Positions 9,572 through 17,809 of a DNA stretch of 64,000 nucleotides are shown in pieces. The stretch covers positions 682,001 through 746,000 of the forward strand of contig CAWBOV010000006.1 in NCBI GenBank assembly GCA_963790525.1, read 5' to 3'. This DNA comes from CAWBOV01 sp963790525 (GTDB lineage Bacteria > Actinomycetota > Actinomycetes > Mycobacteriales > Jatrophihabitantaceae). Both the position numbers and the translations under genes were made by a program. The first letter of the stretch is position 1. Each line of letters starts with the position of its first letter. The notes beneath the pieces were generated by a model. The model saw only the letters and a program-made list of their open reading frames with translations, had not been told where the DNA came from and did no database searches.

Positions 9572-10543
9572 TCAGGCGAGCGACAGCCCACCGGCCTGCC
9601 ACTGCGCCCAGGAGAGGTTCCAGTCGCCGTAGCCGTCCCACGACGGCATCGGCGAGCCGTCCGTGGTGGGGTACTCCACGACGTCACCGATCCGGTGGTT
9701 CTTGTAGAACCACTCCGCGTCGGCGGTCGAGAGGTTCGTGCAGCCGTTGGACGTGCTCACCTGGCCGATGCGCGAGTTCCACGGCGCGGCGTGGACGTAC
9801 TCGCCGCTGTTGGTCAGCCGGCAGGACCAGTTCACGAGTTCGTTGTAGCCCGGCCCGATCATCCGGACCGGGTTGTCCATCTGCATGATGACCTTCGTGC
9901 CCGAGAACGTCGGCGTCTTGCCCGCGCCGAGGGACACGGGGATCCGCTTGATCACCTTGCCGTCGCGGTACACGGTCATGACCAGCGATCGGGAGTCCAC
10001 CGACGCGTAGTTGTAGGCGCCGATGGAGTAGTCGAGTGTCAGGTCGTTGGCGAACGAGAGTCCCTTGCCGGCGCTGACCCCCTTGAGCGGCAGTCCGACA
10101 TGGATCTTCGAGTAGGCCGCCCAGAAGTTCTTCGGCCGGTAGTGCGCCTGCACAGGCGAGTCCGCGAACGGCTTCTCCCAGTACCAGGCACCGTCGACCG
10201 GCTTGCCGTTCTGGGTGACGACAGCGACCTTCTCGAAGGCGGCCTTGCTCGTGGGGGAGCGGCCGAACCTGATGATGATCGGCATTCCGACGCCGTAGGT
10301 GATGCCGTCGCCCTCGACGGAGTTGACGCTGACGGGCGCACCGAGCTTGGTGGGCGTGGGAGTCGGCTTGGGCGTCGTGACGGTGGCCGACGGGCTCGTC
10401 GAGGTGGTCGGCGTCGGCGTGGCGCTCTCGGTGACGGTGACGGTGGCCGGAGCCGATGCGGTGGAAGCCTTCGTGCAGGCGGCAGCGGCGCCGAGAACGG
10501 CTCCGCTGCCCAGGACGGTCAGGAACGCGCGACGATTGATCAT
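9572..10543 (-). CDS. L,D-transpeptidase, lipoprotein with YkuD catalytic domain
   Basis: A 323-residue exported enzyme forming 3-3 cross-links in peptidoglycan. The start MINRRAFLTVLGSG has a twin-arginine-like motif, and the signal ends at a Cys (AAAACT) that resembles a lipobox. A Thr/Pro/Ser linker follows, then an Ig-like domain, then the YkuD domain with HAAPW and the catalytic SNGCTN near residue 266. The C-terminal Trp-rich tail is typical of mycobacterial-type Ldt proteins. The ATG overlaps the ferredoxin stop by 4 bp, so the two are co-transcribed. Confidence 0.9.
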   Translation of the reverse strand: MINRRAFLTVLGSGAVLGAAAACTKASTASAPATVTVTESATPTPTTSTSPSATVTTPKPTPTPTKLGAPVSVNSVEGDGITYGVGMPIIIRFGRSPTSKAAFEKVAVVTQNGKPVDGAWYWEKPFADSPVQAHYRPKNFWAAYSKIHVGLPLKGVSAGKGLSFANDLTLDYSIGAYNYASVDSRSLVMTVYRDGKVIKRIPVSLGAGKTPTFSGTKVIMQMDNPVRMIGPGYNELVNWSCRLTNSGEYVHAAPWNSRIGQVSTSNGCTNLSTADAEWFYKNHRIGDVVEYPTTDGSPMPSWDGYGDWNLSWAQWQAGGLSLA

Positions 10544-10815
10544 GAGAGCGGGCCCGCCACCTCGACGCCGTCCTCGGCCCGGACGACGTGGATGCACGTC
10601 CCGGGGCATTCCTTGGCGGAGTCGAGCACGTCGAGGCGCAGTGACGCCGGGACGTCCACCCGTGCTCCGGTCGCGGTCATCAGTTCTCCTCCAGGGCTCT
10701 TGACGTAGGCGAGGCCGTCGACGTCGAACTCGAAGACCTCGGGGGCGTACTGGACGCACAGACCGTCACCGGTGCATTCGTCCTGGTCGATCCAGACTGT
10801 CAATGGTTCGCTCAC
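10540..10815 (-). CDS. Small ferredoxin next to the proteasome ATPase gene
   Basis: A 91-residue acidic protein with the spacing of a 3Fe-4S ferredoxin: Cys in DECTGDGLC (an Asp takes the position of the second Cys of a 4Fe-4S site), then KECPGTC near residue 71. It would pass electrons to an unknown partner; P450s are frequent partners of this type in actinobacteria. GTG 10815 lies 7 bp behind a TAGCCT box. The gene is divergent from ARC and co-transcribed with the L,D-transpeptidase. Ferredoxins at this position are seen in other actinobacterial proteasome loci, but a functional link is not shown. Confidence 0.88.
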   Translation of the reverse strand: MSEPLTVWIDQDECTGDGLCVQYAPEVFEFDVDGLAYVKSPGGELMTATGARVDVPASLRLDVLDSAKECPGTCIHVVRAEDGVEVAGPLS

Positions 10816-10822
10816 GTCGATC

Positions 10823-10828
10823 AGGCTA
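10823..10828 (-). promoter_or_regulatory. -10 box TAGCCT for the ferredoxin gene
   Basis: TAGCCT on the minus strand, 7 bp before GTG 10815; leaderless arrangement. Confidence 0.45.
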
Positions 10829-10857
10829 CTTGGCCGACCAGGGCAATGCCCGCTGTG

Positions 10858-10863
10858 TAGGGT
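10858..10863 (+). promoter_or_regulatory. -10 box TAGGGT for the ARC gene
   Basis: TAGGGT about 50 bp ahead of ATG 10914. Unlike most promoters here it leaves a real leader, with an AAAGGG Shine-Dalgarno 7 bp before the ATG. Confidence 0.4.
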
Positions 10864-10913
10864 GGTTCACGAGACGACTTTGGGGTCCCATCTTTCGTCG
10901 AAAGGGTCGCCAC

Positions 10914-12683
10914 ATGGCCGAACAGAGCGATGATCAACGGTCCCGCAACGAGCCTGCGGACTTTTCCGGCAAAGGCGGCGCAGCGGCGCGAGCCGAACAG
11001 CTGGAGCAGGAGATCGACCTGTTGCGCGCCCGGTTGGCGGAGTCTCCGCGGCACCTGCGGATCCTCGAGGAGCGCCTGGCCGAGGCCCAGGGACGTGCCG
11101 CGTCGCTCAGTGACCGCAACGAGCGCCTCACCGCGACCCTGCGCGATGCCCGCGAGCAGCTCCTCGCACTGAAGGAGGAGGTCGACCGGCTCGGGCAGCC
11201 GCCGAGCGGCTACGGCGTGTTCCTCGACCTCTTCGACGACGGCACGGTGGACATCTTCACGGGCGGTCGCAAGCTGCGGGTGGCCGTGTCGCCCGACGTC
11301 ACGGTCGAGGACCTGCGCAAGGGCCAGGAGGTCATGCTCAACGAGGCCATGAACGTGGTCGCCGCGCGCGGGTTCGAGCGCGCCGGCGAGGTCGTCATGC
11401 TCAAGGAGGTCCTGGAAGGCGGTGACCGGGCCCTCGTCATCGGGCACACCGACGAGGAGCGCGTCGTCCACCTCGCCGAACTCCTGCGCGAGGCGCCGTT
11501 GCGCGCCGGCGACTCGTTGCTGATGGAACCGCGCAGCAGCTATGCCTACGAGCGCGTCCCGAAGAGCGAGGTCGAGGAACTCGTCCTCGAAGAGGTCCCC
11601 GACATCGACTACAGCGACATCGGCGGCCTGTCCCGCCAGATCGAGCAGATCCGCGACGCCGTCGAGCTGCCGTTCCTGCATGCGGACCTGTTCCTCGAGC
11701 ACGAACTGCGCCCGCCGAAGGGGATCCTCCTGTACGGCCCGCCCGGCTGCGGCAAGACGCTCATCGCCAAGGCGGTCGCGAACTCGCTGGCCAAGCAGGT
11801 CGCCAAGGTCCGCGGCGAGGACGCGGGCCGGTCCTTCTTCCTCAACATCAAGGGCCCCGAGCTGCTGAACAAGTTCGTCGGCGAGACCGAGCGGCACATC
11901 CGGTTGGTCTTCCAGCGCGCACGGGAGAAGGCGAGCGAGGGCACGCCGGTCATCGTCTTCTTCGACGAGATGGATTCGATCTTCCGCACCCGCGGTTCGG
12001 GCGTGAGCTCCGATGTCGAGAACACGATCGTCCCGCAGCTGCTCAGCGAGATCGACGGCGTCGAGGGACTCGAGAACGTCATCGTCATCGGCGCGTCCAA
12101 CCGCGAGGACATGATCGACCCCGCGATCCTGCGGCCCGGACGGCTGGACGTGAAGATCAAGATCGAGCGGCCGGACGCCGAGGCCGCGCGGGACATCTTC
12201 GGCAAGTACATCACCACGTCGCTGCCGATCCACGTCGACGACCTGGCCGAGCACGGCGGCAGTCGCGAGGACACCGTGGCCGGCATGATCCAGAACACCG
12301 TCGAGCGGATGTACACCGAGAGCGAGGAGAACCGCTTCCTGGAGGTCACCTACGCCAACGGTGACAAGGAAACCCTCTACTTCAAGGACTTCAACTCCGG
12401 CGCCATGATCCAGAACATCGTGGACCGGGCGAAGAAGATGGCCATCAAGGACCTGCTGACCAATGCCCAGCGCGGCATCCGGATGCAGCACCTGCTGGCG
12501 GCCTGTGTCGACGAGTTCCGCGAGAACGAGGACCTGCCGAACACCACCAACCCCGACGACTGGGCGCGGATCTCGGGCAAGAAGGGCGAGCGGATCGTCT
12601 ACATCCGGACGCTGATCTCCGGCAAGGGCGCCGAGGCGGGGCGCGCCATCGACACCGCGAGCAACACCGGCCAGTACCTCTGA
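10914..12683 (+). CDS. arc: Proteasome-activating AAA ATPase (ARC/Mpa)
   Basis: A 589-residue hexameric ATPase that recognises Pup on tagged proteins, unfolds them and feeds them into the 20S core. The N-terminal coiled coil (about residues 20-95) binds Pup. Two OB folds follow, then the AAA domain with Walker A GPPGCGKT near 276, Walker B VFFDEMDS near 347 and the arginine-finger region LRPGRLD. The protein ends in GQYL, the C-terminal Tyr-containing tail that docks into the 20S alpha ring. All key elements are intact. ATG 10914 is preceded by AAAGGG. Confidence 0.97.
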   Translation: MAEQSDDQRSRNEPADFSGKGGAAARAEQLEQEIDLLRARLAESPRHLRILEERLAEAQGRAASLSDRNERLTATLRDAREQLLALKEEVDRLGQPPSGYGVFLDLFDDGTVDIFTGGRKLRVAVSPDVTVEDLRKGQEVMLNEAMNVVAARGFERAGEVVMLKEVLEGGDRALVIGHTDEERVVHLAELLREAPLRAGDSLLMEPRSSYAYERVPKSEVEELVLEEVPDIDYSDIGGLSRQIEQIRDAVELPFLHADLFLEHELRPPKGILLYGPPGCGKTLIAKAVANSLAKQVAKVRGEDAGRSFFLNIKGPELLNKFVGETERHIRLVFQRAREKASEGTPVIVFFDEMDSIFRTRGSGVSSDVENTIVPQLLSEIDGVEGLENVIVIGASNREDMIDPAILRPGRLDVKIKIERPDAEAARDIFGKYITTSLPIHVDDLAEHGGSREDTVAGMIQNTVERMYTESEENRFLEVTYANGDKETLYFKDFNSGAMIQNIVDRAKKMAIKDLLTNAQRGIRMQHLLAACVDEFRENEDLPNTTNPDDWARISGKKGERIVYIRTLISGKGAEAGRAIDTASNTGQYL

Positions 12684-12742
12684 GCGCGGCCGCAGGTCGG
12701 CGGCCACGCCGGTCCGACGGCTGACCCGGGTCCGGCCACGCG

Positions 12743-13495
12743 ATGAACACCTGGCAGGCGCTTGCGGTCTTCGTGGCCGGCATGGGCGCAGGGACGATCA
12801 ACACCGTCGTCGGATCCGGCACCCTGATCACGTTCCCGGTGCTGCTGGCGGTGGGCATACCGCCCGTGACCGCGAACGTCTCGAACACGCTCGGGCTGGT
12901 CCCGGGCTCCCTGTCCGGGGTCATCGGGTACCGGCGGGAACTGGCCGGACAGCGGCGCCGGGTGATGACTCTCGCGGTGGCGTCGATGATCGGCGGGGCG
13001 GTCGGTGCCGTCCTGCTGCTGACATTGCCGGCGTCGGCGTTCAAGGCCATCGTCCCGGTGCTGATCCTGCTCGCCCTGGTGCTGGTGGTCGTGCAGCCGC
13101 GCCTGGCCGCCCGGCTGTCGGCCGGAACCGACGGCAGCCGCACGGCGGTCACCCCGCTGCTGTGGGTGCTCGTGCTCGGGACCGGGATCTACGGCGGTTA
13201 CTTCGGGGCTGCCCAGGGTGTGTTGCTGCTGGCCATAATGGGGGTGCTGCTGGACGAGACGCTCCAGCGCATCAACGCCGTGAAGAACGTCCTGGCGATG
13301 GCTGTGAACTTCGTCGCCGCGATCGTGTTCCTGTTCACCGCGCACATCGACTGGGCCGCGGCCGGTCTGGTCGCGGCCGGCGCGGTCATCGGCGGCGTGA
13401 TCGGTGCCCGGATCGGCCGGCGCCTGCCGCCCGTCGCTCTGCGCGCCCTGATCGTCGTCGTCGGGTTGGCGGCGATCGCGAAGCTGCTGCTGTGA
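12743..13495 (+). CDS. TSUP/TauE-SafE family membrane transporter
   Basis: A 250-residue protein with seven to eight hydrophobic helices and the family's repeated pattern: GTINTVVGSGTLITFP in the first half and GGYFGAAQGVLLLA in the second. Family members export or import sulfite, sulfonates and small organic acids. It lies between arc and the glycerate kinase gene (convergent, 6 bp apart). The glycerate and aldolase neighbours might suggest a C2/C3 organic acid as cargo, but this is weak. Confidence 0.85.
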   Translation: MNTWQALAVFVAGMGAGTINTVVGSGTLITFPVLLAVGIPPVTANVSNTLGLVPGSLSGVIGYRRELAGQRRRVMTLAVASMIGGAVGAVLLLTLPASAFKAIVPVLILLALVLVVVQPRLAARLSAGTDGSRTAVTPLLWVLVLGTGIYGGYFGAAQGVLLLAIMGVLLDETLQRINAVKNVLAMAVNFVAAIVFLFTAHIDWAAAGLVAAGAVIGGVIGARIGRRLPPVALRALIVVVGLAAIAKLLL

Positions 13496-13501
13496 GCGGC
13501 C

Positions 13502-14617
13502 TCAGAGCCAGTCGTGGGCGAGAGCCGCGGCAGCCCGTTCCAGCAGCGGCCCCGCGCCGGCCATGCACCTGGCGACATCCGGTTCGAGATCGGTGAGTGC
13601 GTAGGCGCCGCTGATGCCCGCAGCCCGCAGTTGCGCCGGGGTGAGGTCGTTGTGGCCGGTCACGGCGAGTGTCGTGAGCCCGACCCGACGGGCGGCCGCA
13701 GCGACGCCGGCCGGCGCCTTTCCGGCCAGGGTCTGCTCGTCGAGCGCGCCCTCGCCGGTGATGACCAGCCGGCACCCCGCCAGGTGGGCACGGAAGCCGA
13801 CGAGGTCCAGCATCAGCTCGATGCCCGGCACCAGCCGTGCGCCCAGCAGCGCCACGGCCGCGAAGCCGACCCCGCCCGCCGCACCTGCTCCGGCGGCACC
13901 GGACACGTCCCGGCCGGTCACCCCGGCGACGACGTCGGCCCACCCTTGCAGTGCCGAATCCAGGAACAGCACGTCCGCCGCCGTCGCGCCCTTCTGCGGC
14001 CCGTAGACAGCCGCCGCGCCCGTCGGGCCGATGAGCGGGTTGTCGACGTCGCACGCCACGACGAACGACGCCGAGGCCAGCCCGGGATGGCAGCCGGAGC
14101 GGTCGAGCGTGGCCACCCCGGCGAGCCCGCGCCCGCCCGGGGCGATCCGCCGGCCGGCCGGGTCGCGGAGCGCGAAACCCAGTGCCTGGAGCATTCCCGC
14201 GCCACCGTCGGTGCTCGCGCTGCCGCCGATGCCGAGCACGACGGTCCGGCACCCCGCGTCCAGGGCGGCGGCGATGACCTCGCCGAACCCTTCGCTGGAC
14301 GCCCCGAGCGGATCGAGCGCGCCCGGGGCCAGTAGCGACAGACCCGCGGCCGACGCCAGCTCGACCACCGCCCGGGAACCCTGGCGGGCGTAGCTGGTCG
14401 TCACCGGTTCGCCGGTGGGACCGGTCACCGTCACCGGGACCCGCCGGAAGCCGGCAGTGACCGCGGCGTCGACCGTGCCGTCCCCGCCGTCGGCGATCGG
14501 CACCTCGACGAGCGGGATGTGGGGCACGACCGAACGGAGCCCCGCGGCGAGGTGGGCCGCGACCTGCACGGCGGTCAGCGAACCCTTGAACTTGTCGGGG
14601 CAGAGAAGGACGTGCAC
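13502..14617 (-). CDS. glxK: Glycerate kinase (GlxK/GarK family)
   Basis: A 371-residue type II glycerate kinase that phosphorylates glycerate with ATP. Family signatures are present: the N-terminal CPDKFKGSLTA, ADGGDGTVDA, the SASTDGGAGMLQALG stretch and the C-terminal GEGALDEQTLAGKAP. GTG 14617 was chosen because the conserved sequence begins there; the upstream aldolase-like gene ends 8 bp earlier. Together they may serve glyoxylate/tartronate or another C2-C4 acid route. The gene lies between arc and dop, an unusual place. Confidence 0.9.
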   Translation of the reverse strand: MHVLLCPDKFKGSLTAVQVAAHLAAGLRSVVPHIPLVEVPIADGGDGTVDAAVTAGFRRVPVTVTGPTGEPVTTSYARQGSRAVVELASAAGLSLLAPGALDPLGASSEGFGEVIAAALDAGCRTVVLGIGGSASTDGGAGMLQALGFALRDPAGRRIAPGGRGLAGVATLDRSGCHPGLASASFVVACDVDNPLIGPTGAAAVYGPQKGATAADVLFLDSALQGWADVVAGVTGRDVSGAAGAGAAGGVGFAAVALLGARLVPGIELMLDLVGFRAHLAGCRLVITGEGALDEQTLAGKAPAGVAAAARRVGLTTLAVTGHNDLTPAQLRAAGISGAYALTDLEPDVARCMAGAGPLLERAAAALAHDWL

Positions 14618-14624
14618 GAGGCGC

Positions 14625-15893
14625 TCAGCCCACCCGACGCCGGTAGAGGCCGTCGAGCTCGGCGCGCGATGCACCGGTCCGGGCGACGACCTCGGCCTCG
14701 GTGAGCGCGCCGCTGTGCAGCCCCCGCACCAGGAGCGACGCCATCGCCTGGGCCGTGGCCGGTTCGTCCAGCACCGCGCCGCCCACCTGACCGAGGTAGG
14801 CGCGCAGGCGCTCGGTCGCGGCCTGCATCCCCTCCCGGTAGAAGGCATAGGTGGCTGCGTACCGCGTCACCAGCTGGCCGGGGTGAAGGTCCCACCCCTG
14901 GTAGAAGCCGCGTTCCAGGGAACGTCGCACCAGCCCCGCGTGCAGTGCCCAGGCAGCCGCGACCTCGTCCTGCCCGCCGACAGGGAGGACGTTGGTGGAG
15001 CCGTCGCTGAGCTGGACGCCCGTTCCCGCGGCCGCCACCTGCATGACCGCTTTGGCGTGGTCGGCAGCGGGGTGGTCCATGCTCTGCTGGGCCGCGGAGA
15101 TGCCACAGGCGGCGCTGTAGTCGTAGGTGCCGTAGTGCAGACCGGTCACCCGCCCCTCGCCCGCGTGCAGCATCGGAGCCACCGCCGCGTGCCCGGATGC
15201 GGACAGGATCGCCTGCGGGGTCTCCACCTGGATCTCGAAGCCCACGCTGCCCCCGGGCAGTCCGAGCGCGTCCTCCAGCCGTGCGCAGATCGCGGCGAAC
15301 GCCTCGACCTGGGCGACGGAGGTGACCTTGGGCAGCGTGATCCGCAGCCCGTCGGGAAGCGCGCTCCCGTCGCACAGCACGCCGAGGAACAGGTCGAGGG
15401 TGCGCAGTCCCCGGCGTCGGGTACGCGCCTCGAGACTCTTGAAGCGGAGCCCGACGAACGGCGGGGCGCTGCCCGCCGCCAGCGCGGAGACCAGTTCGCC
15501 CGCGGCCGCCACGGCCGCGGCGTCCTCCTCGGAGTCGGTGTGCGGGCCGTAGCCGTCCTCGAAGTCGATCCGCAGGTCCTCCACGGGCTCGCGAGCCACC
15601 TTGGCGACGACCAGCGGCAGCACCTCGGCGGCGAGCGCGGGCGACATCCCCGTGATCGCGGCGAGCGACCCAGGGTCCGGCAGGTACGCCGTGATGAGGT
15701 CCTGCGCCTGCCGTCCCCACTCCGCGACCGTGCCGGCGTGGAAACGGTCGGCCGGGACGTAGACGGTGTGCACGGGCTGGCGGGCGCCGGAGTCACCCGG
15801 GTACCTGGCCTCCAGCTCGGCGTCGGAATCGGCCAGCCGCCTGTCGACATCGGCGAACACCGACTCACCGAGGTGGAGGGGGAGGGACGCCAT
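14625..15893 (-). CDS. HpcH/HpaI or citrate-lyase-beta-like aldolase (DUF6986-type)
   Basis: A 422-residue protein with a TIM-barrel C-C lyase core. The stretches LRIDFEDGYG near residue 110, VGLRFKSLEAR, LPKVTSVAQVEAF and FEIQVETPQAIL match the Mg- and substrate-binding strands of CitE/HpcH enzymes (the Glu in QVET and the Asp in FEDGYG). A C-terminal extension contains FYQGWDLHPGQLVTRYAA. It resembles the DUF6986 aldolase-like group in my memory; the reaction is not known. ATG 15893 has a TAAAGT box 10 bp upstream. It is probably co-transcribed with glxK (7 bp gap). Confidence 0.75.
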   Translation of the reverse strand: MASLPLHLGESVFADVDRRLADSDAELEARYPGDSGARQPVHTVYVPADRFHAGTVAEWGRQAQDLITAYLPDPGSLAAITGMSPALAAEVLPLVVAKVAREPVEDLRIDFEDGYGPHTDSEEDAAAVAAAGELVSALAAGSAPPFVGLRFKSLEARTRRRGLRTLDLFLGVLCDGSALPDGLRITLPKVTSVAQVEAFAAICARLEDALGLPGGSVGFEIQVETPQAILSASGHAAVAPMLHAGEGRVTGLHYGTYDYSAACGISAAQQSMDHPAADHAKAVMQVAAAGTGVQLSDGSTNVLPVGGQDEVAAAWALHAGLVRRSLERGFYQGWDLHPGQLVTRYAATYAFYREGMQAATERLRAYLGQVGGAVLDEPATAQAMASLLVRGLHSGALTEAEVVARTGASRAELDGLYRRRVG

Positions 15894-15903
15894 GGTCTGG
15901 ACG

Positions 15904-15909
15904 ACTTTA
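15904..15909 (-). promoter_or_regulatory. -10 box TAAAGT for the aldolase-glycerate kinase pair
   Basis: TAAAGT on the minus strand, 10 bp before ATG 15893. It sits back-to-back with the dop box 39 bp away. Confidence 0.4.
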
Positions 15910-15947
15910 GTGTCGCGTCGGGCCACCACACACCCGCGGTGGGCACG

Positions 15948-15953
15948 TAGCCT
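15948..15953 (+). promoter_or_regulatory. -10 box TAGCCT for dop
   Basis: TAGCCT with 6 bp to ATG 15960; leaderless arrangement. Confidence 0.5.
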
Positions 15954-15959
15954 CACGTC

Positions 15960-17477
15960 ATGAGCGTTTCCCGCGTGATGGGCACCGAGATCGAGTACGG
16001 GATCAGCGTGCCCGGCCAGCCGAGTGCCAACGCGATGCTGCTCTCCGCGCAGATCGTCAACGCGTATGCGACCGGACTGCCGTCGGGACGCCCGCGCCGT
16101 CCGCTGTGGGACTTCGAGGAGGAGTCGCCCCTGCGCGACGCCCGCGGTTTCGACCTGGGGCGCCACGTCGCCCCGGAGTTCGTAGAGGCCGAGGAAGACG
16201 CCGGGATGGCCAACATCATCCTCACCAACGGCGCGCGCCTGTACGTCGACCACGCCCATCCGGAGTTCTCCACCCCGGAGGTCACGACCCCGCTGGACGT
16301 GGTGCGCTGGGACAAGGCCGGTGAGCTGGTCATGGCCGAGGCCTCCCGCCGGGCCGCCCAGCTCCCCGGCGGCAACACGATCAACCTCTACAAGAACAAC
16401 ACCGACAACAAGGGCGCGTCCTACGGCGCCCACGAGAACTACCTCATGCGCCGCTCCACCCCGTTCTCCGACATCGTCCGGCTGCTCACGCCCTTCTTCG
16501 TGTCGCGTCAGGTGGTGTGCGGCGCCGGGCGCGTCGGGCTCGGGCAGGACGGGCGCACTCCGGGCTTCCAGCTGAGCCAGCGCGCGGACTTCTTCGAGGT
16601 CGAGGTAGGGCTGGAGACCACGCTCAAGCGCCCCATCATCAACACCCGCGACGAGCCGCACGCCGACGCCGAGAAGTACCGCCGGCTGCATGTGATCATC
16701 GGTGACGCCAATCTGTCGGAGATCTCGACCTATCTCAAGGTCGGCACCACCTCACTGGTGCTGGCGATGATCGAGGAGTCGTTCCTTCCCGGCGACCTGA
16801 CCGTCGCCGAGTCGGTGAACGAGCTGCACACCGTCTCCCACGACCCCACCCTGACCCACCAGATCACCCTCACCAGTGGGCGCAAGCTCACCGCGCTCCA
16901 GCTGCAGGGCGAGTACTTCGAGCACGCCCGCAAGTTCGTGGCCGAGCGCTTCGGGGCCGACGCCGACGCGCAGACCGTGGACGTGCTCGCCCGGTGGGAG
17001 GCGGTGCTGTCGGCGCTCGAGACCGATCCGATGTCGCTGGCCGACACCCTCGACTGGGTGGCGAAACTGCGCCTGCTCGAGGGCTACCGCAATCGCGACG
17101 GGTTGGACTGGAGCTCCTCGACGCTGCAGCTGGTCGATCTGCAGTACGCCGACGTCCGACCGGACAAGGGGCTCTATCACCGCTTGGTCGCCCGCGGCGC
17201 GATGCAGACGCTGATCGATCCCGAACTCACCCGCGCCGCGATGACGCGCCCGCCGGAGGACACGCGCGCCTACTTCCGCGGCGAGTGCCTGCGCCGCTAC
17301 GGCGCCTCGGTCGCCGGCGCGTCCTGGGATTCGGTGATCTTCGATGTCGGGCGCGAGTCGCTCGTGCGCGTGCCCACCCTCGAACCGGCCCGCGGCACCA
17401 AGATCCACGTCGGCGCCCTGCTCGACCGGTGCGCCACCGCCCAGGAGCTCATCGCCGAACTGCTCGGCGAACACTGA
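15960..17477 (+). CDS. dop: Deamidase/depupylase of Pup (Dop)
   Basis: A 505-residue carboxylate-amine-ligase-fold enzyme. It converts the C-terminal Gln of Pup to Glu so that PafA can attach it, and it also removes Pup from substrates. The start MGTEIEYGIS carries the ATP/Mg-binding Glu residues. The long insert at about residues 37-65 (GLPSGRPRRPLWDFEEESP) is the Dop loop that separates Dop from PafA. INLYKNNTDNKG and RPIINTRDEPHAD are shared with PafA. Pup here ends in Gln, so Dop activity is required. Confidence 0.97.
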   Translation: MSVSRVMGTEIEYGISVPGQPSANAMLLSAQIVNAYATGLPSGRPRRPLWDFEEESPLRDARGFDLGRHVAPEFVEAEEDAGMANIILTNGARLYVDHAHPEFSTPEVTTPLDVVRWDKAGELVMAEASRRAAQLPGGNTINLYKNNTDNKGASYGAHENYLMRRSTPFSDIVRLLTPFFVSRQVVCGAGRVGLGQDGRTPGFQLSQRADFFEVEVGLETTLKRPIINTRDEPHADAEKYRRLHVIIGDANLSEISTYLKVGTTSLVLAMIEESFLPGDLTVAESVNELHTVSHDPTLTHQITLTSGRKLTALQLQGEYFEHARKFVAERFGADADAQTVDVLARWEAVLSALETDPMSLADTLDWVAKLRLLEGYRNRDGLDWSSSTLQLVDLQYADVRPDKGLYHRLVARGAMQTLIDPELTRAAMTRPPEDTRAYFRGECLRRYGASVAGASWDSVIFDVGRESLVRVPTLEPARGTKIHVGALLDRCATAQELIAELLGEH

Positions 17478-17508
17478 CGTTCCGGCCACAATCGGCCGCC
17501 ACGGAACG
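17478..17508. terminator. Possible hairpin after dop
   Basis: CGTTCCG at 17478-17484 pairs with CGGAACG at 17502-17508, with an inner GGCC/GGCC pairing possible. No T-run follows. It could be a weak terminator between dop and pup. Confidence 0.3.
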
Positions 17509-17540
17509 CGGTTGCCCGCTTTCCGGACGGTGACTACCAC

Positions 17541-17546
17541 TAAGGT
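17541..17546 (+). promoter_or_regulatory. -10 box TAAGGT for the pup-prcBA unit
   Basis: TAAGGT 53 bp before the pup start, leaving a leader with the AAGGGAG Shine-Dalgarno at 17587-17593. No clear -35 is seen. Confidence 0.4.
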
Positions 17547-17599
17547 CGAAGGTGCGGCGGGTCGCTGCGGCATTCAGGCACCGTGCAAGGGAGCAGATG

Positions 17600-17809
17600 A
17601 TGGCTACACACGACAGTGGCGGACAGGCGCGCACGAGTCGTCAGCGGGAGCAGACCGACGAGGTCGAGGCCGTCGCCGAGAGCGACGTCGCCGAGCGGCA
17701 CGAGAAGCTGACCGAAGACGTCGACGCGATCCTCGACGACATCGACGAGGTGCTGGAGTCCAACTCCGAGGAGTTCGTCCGGGGTTTCGTGCAAAAGGGT
17801 GGGCAGTAG
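17600..17809 (+). CDS. pup: Prokaryotic ubiquitin-like protein Pup
   Basis: A 69-residue, mostly disordered acidic protein that is ligated to lysines of proteins marked for the proteasome. The helical region that binds the ARC coiled coil is at about residues 25-52 (ERHEKLTEDVDAILDDIDEV). The tail FVQKGGQ ends in Gln and needs deamidation by Dop. Two ATGs are adjacent (17597 and 17600). The second is better spaced (6 bp) from AAGGGAG. prcB starts at the base after the stop, so the genes are co-translated. Confidence 0.97.
   Translation: MATHDSGGQARTSRQREQTDEVEAVAESDVAERHEKLTEDVDAILDDIDEVLESNSEEFVRGFVQKGGQ

Noticed and set aside
14625..16691. A 688-residue aldolase with a long N-terminal extension antisense to dop
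   Set aside because: The conserved protein starts at ATG 15893. The upstream extension is an open frame opposite dop with no recognisable domain.
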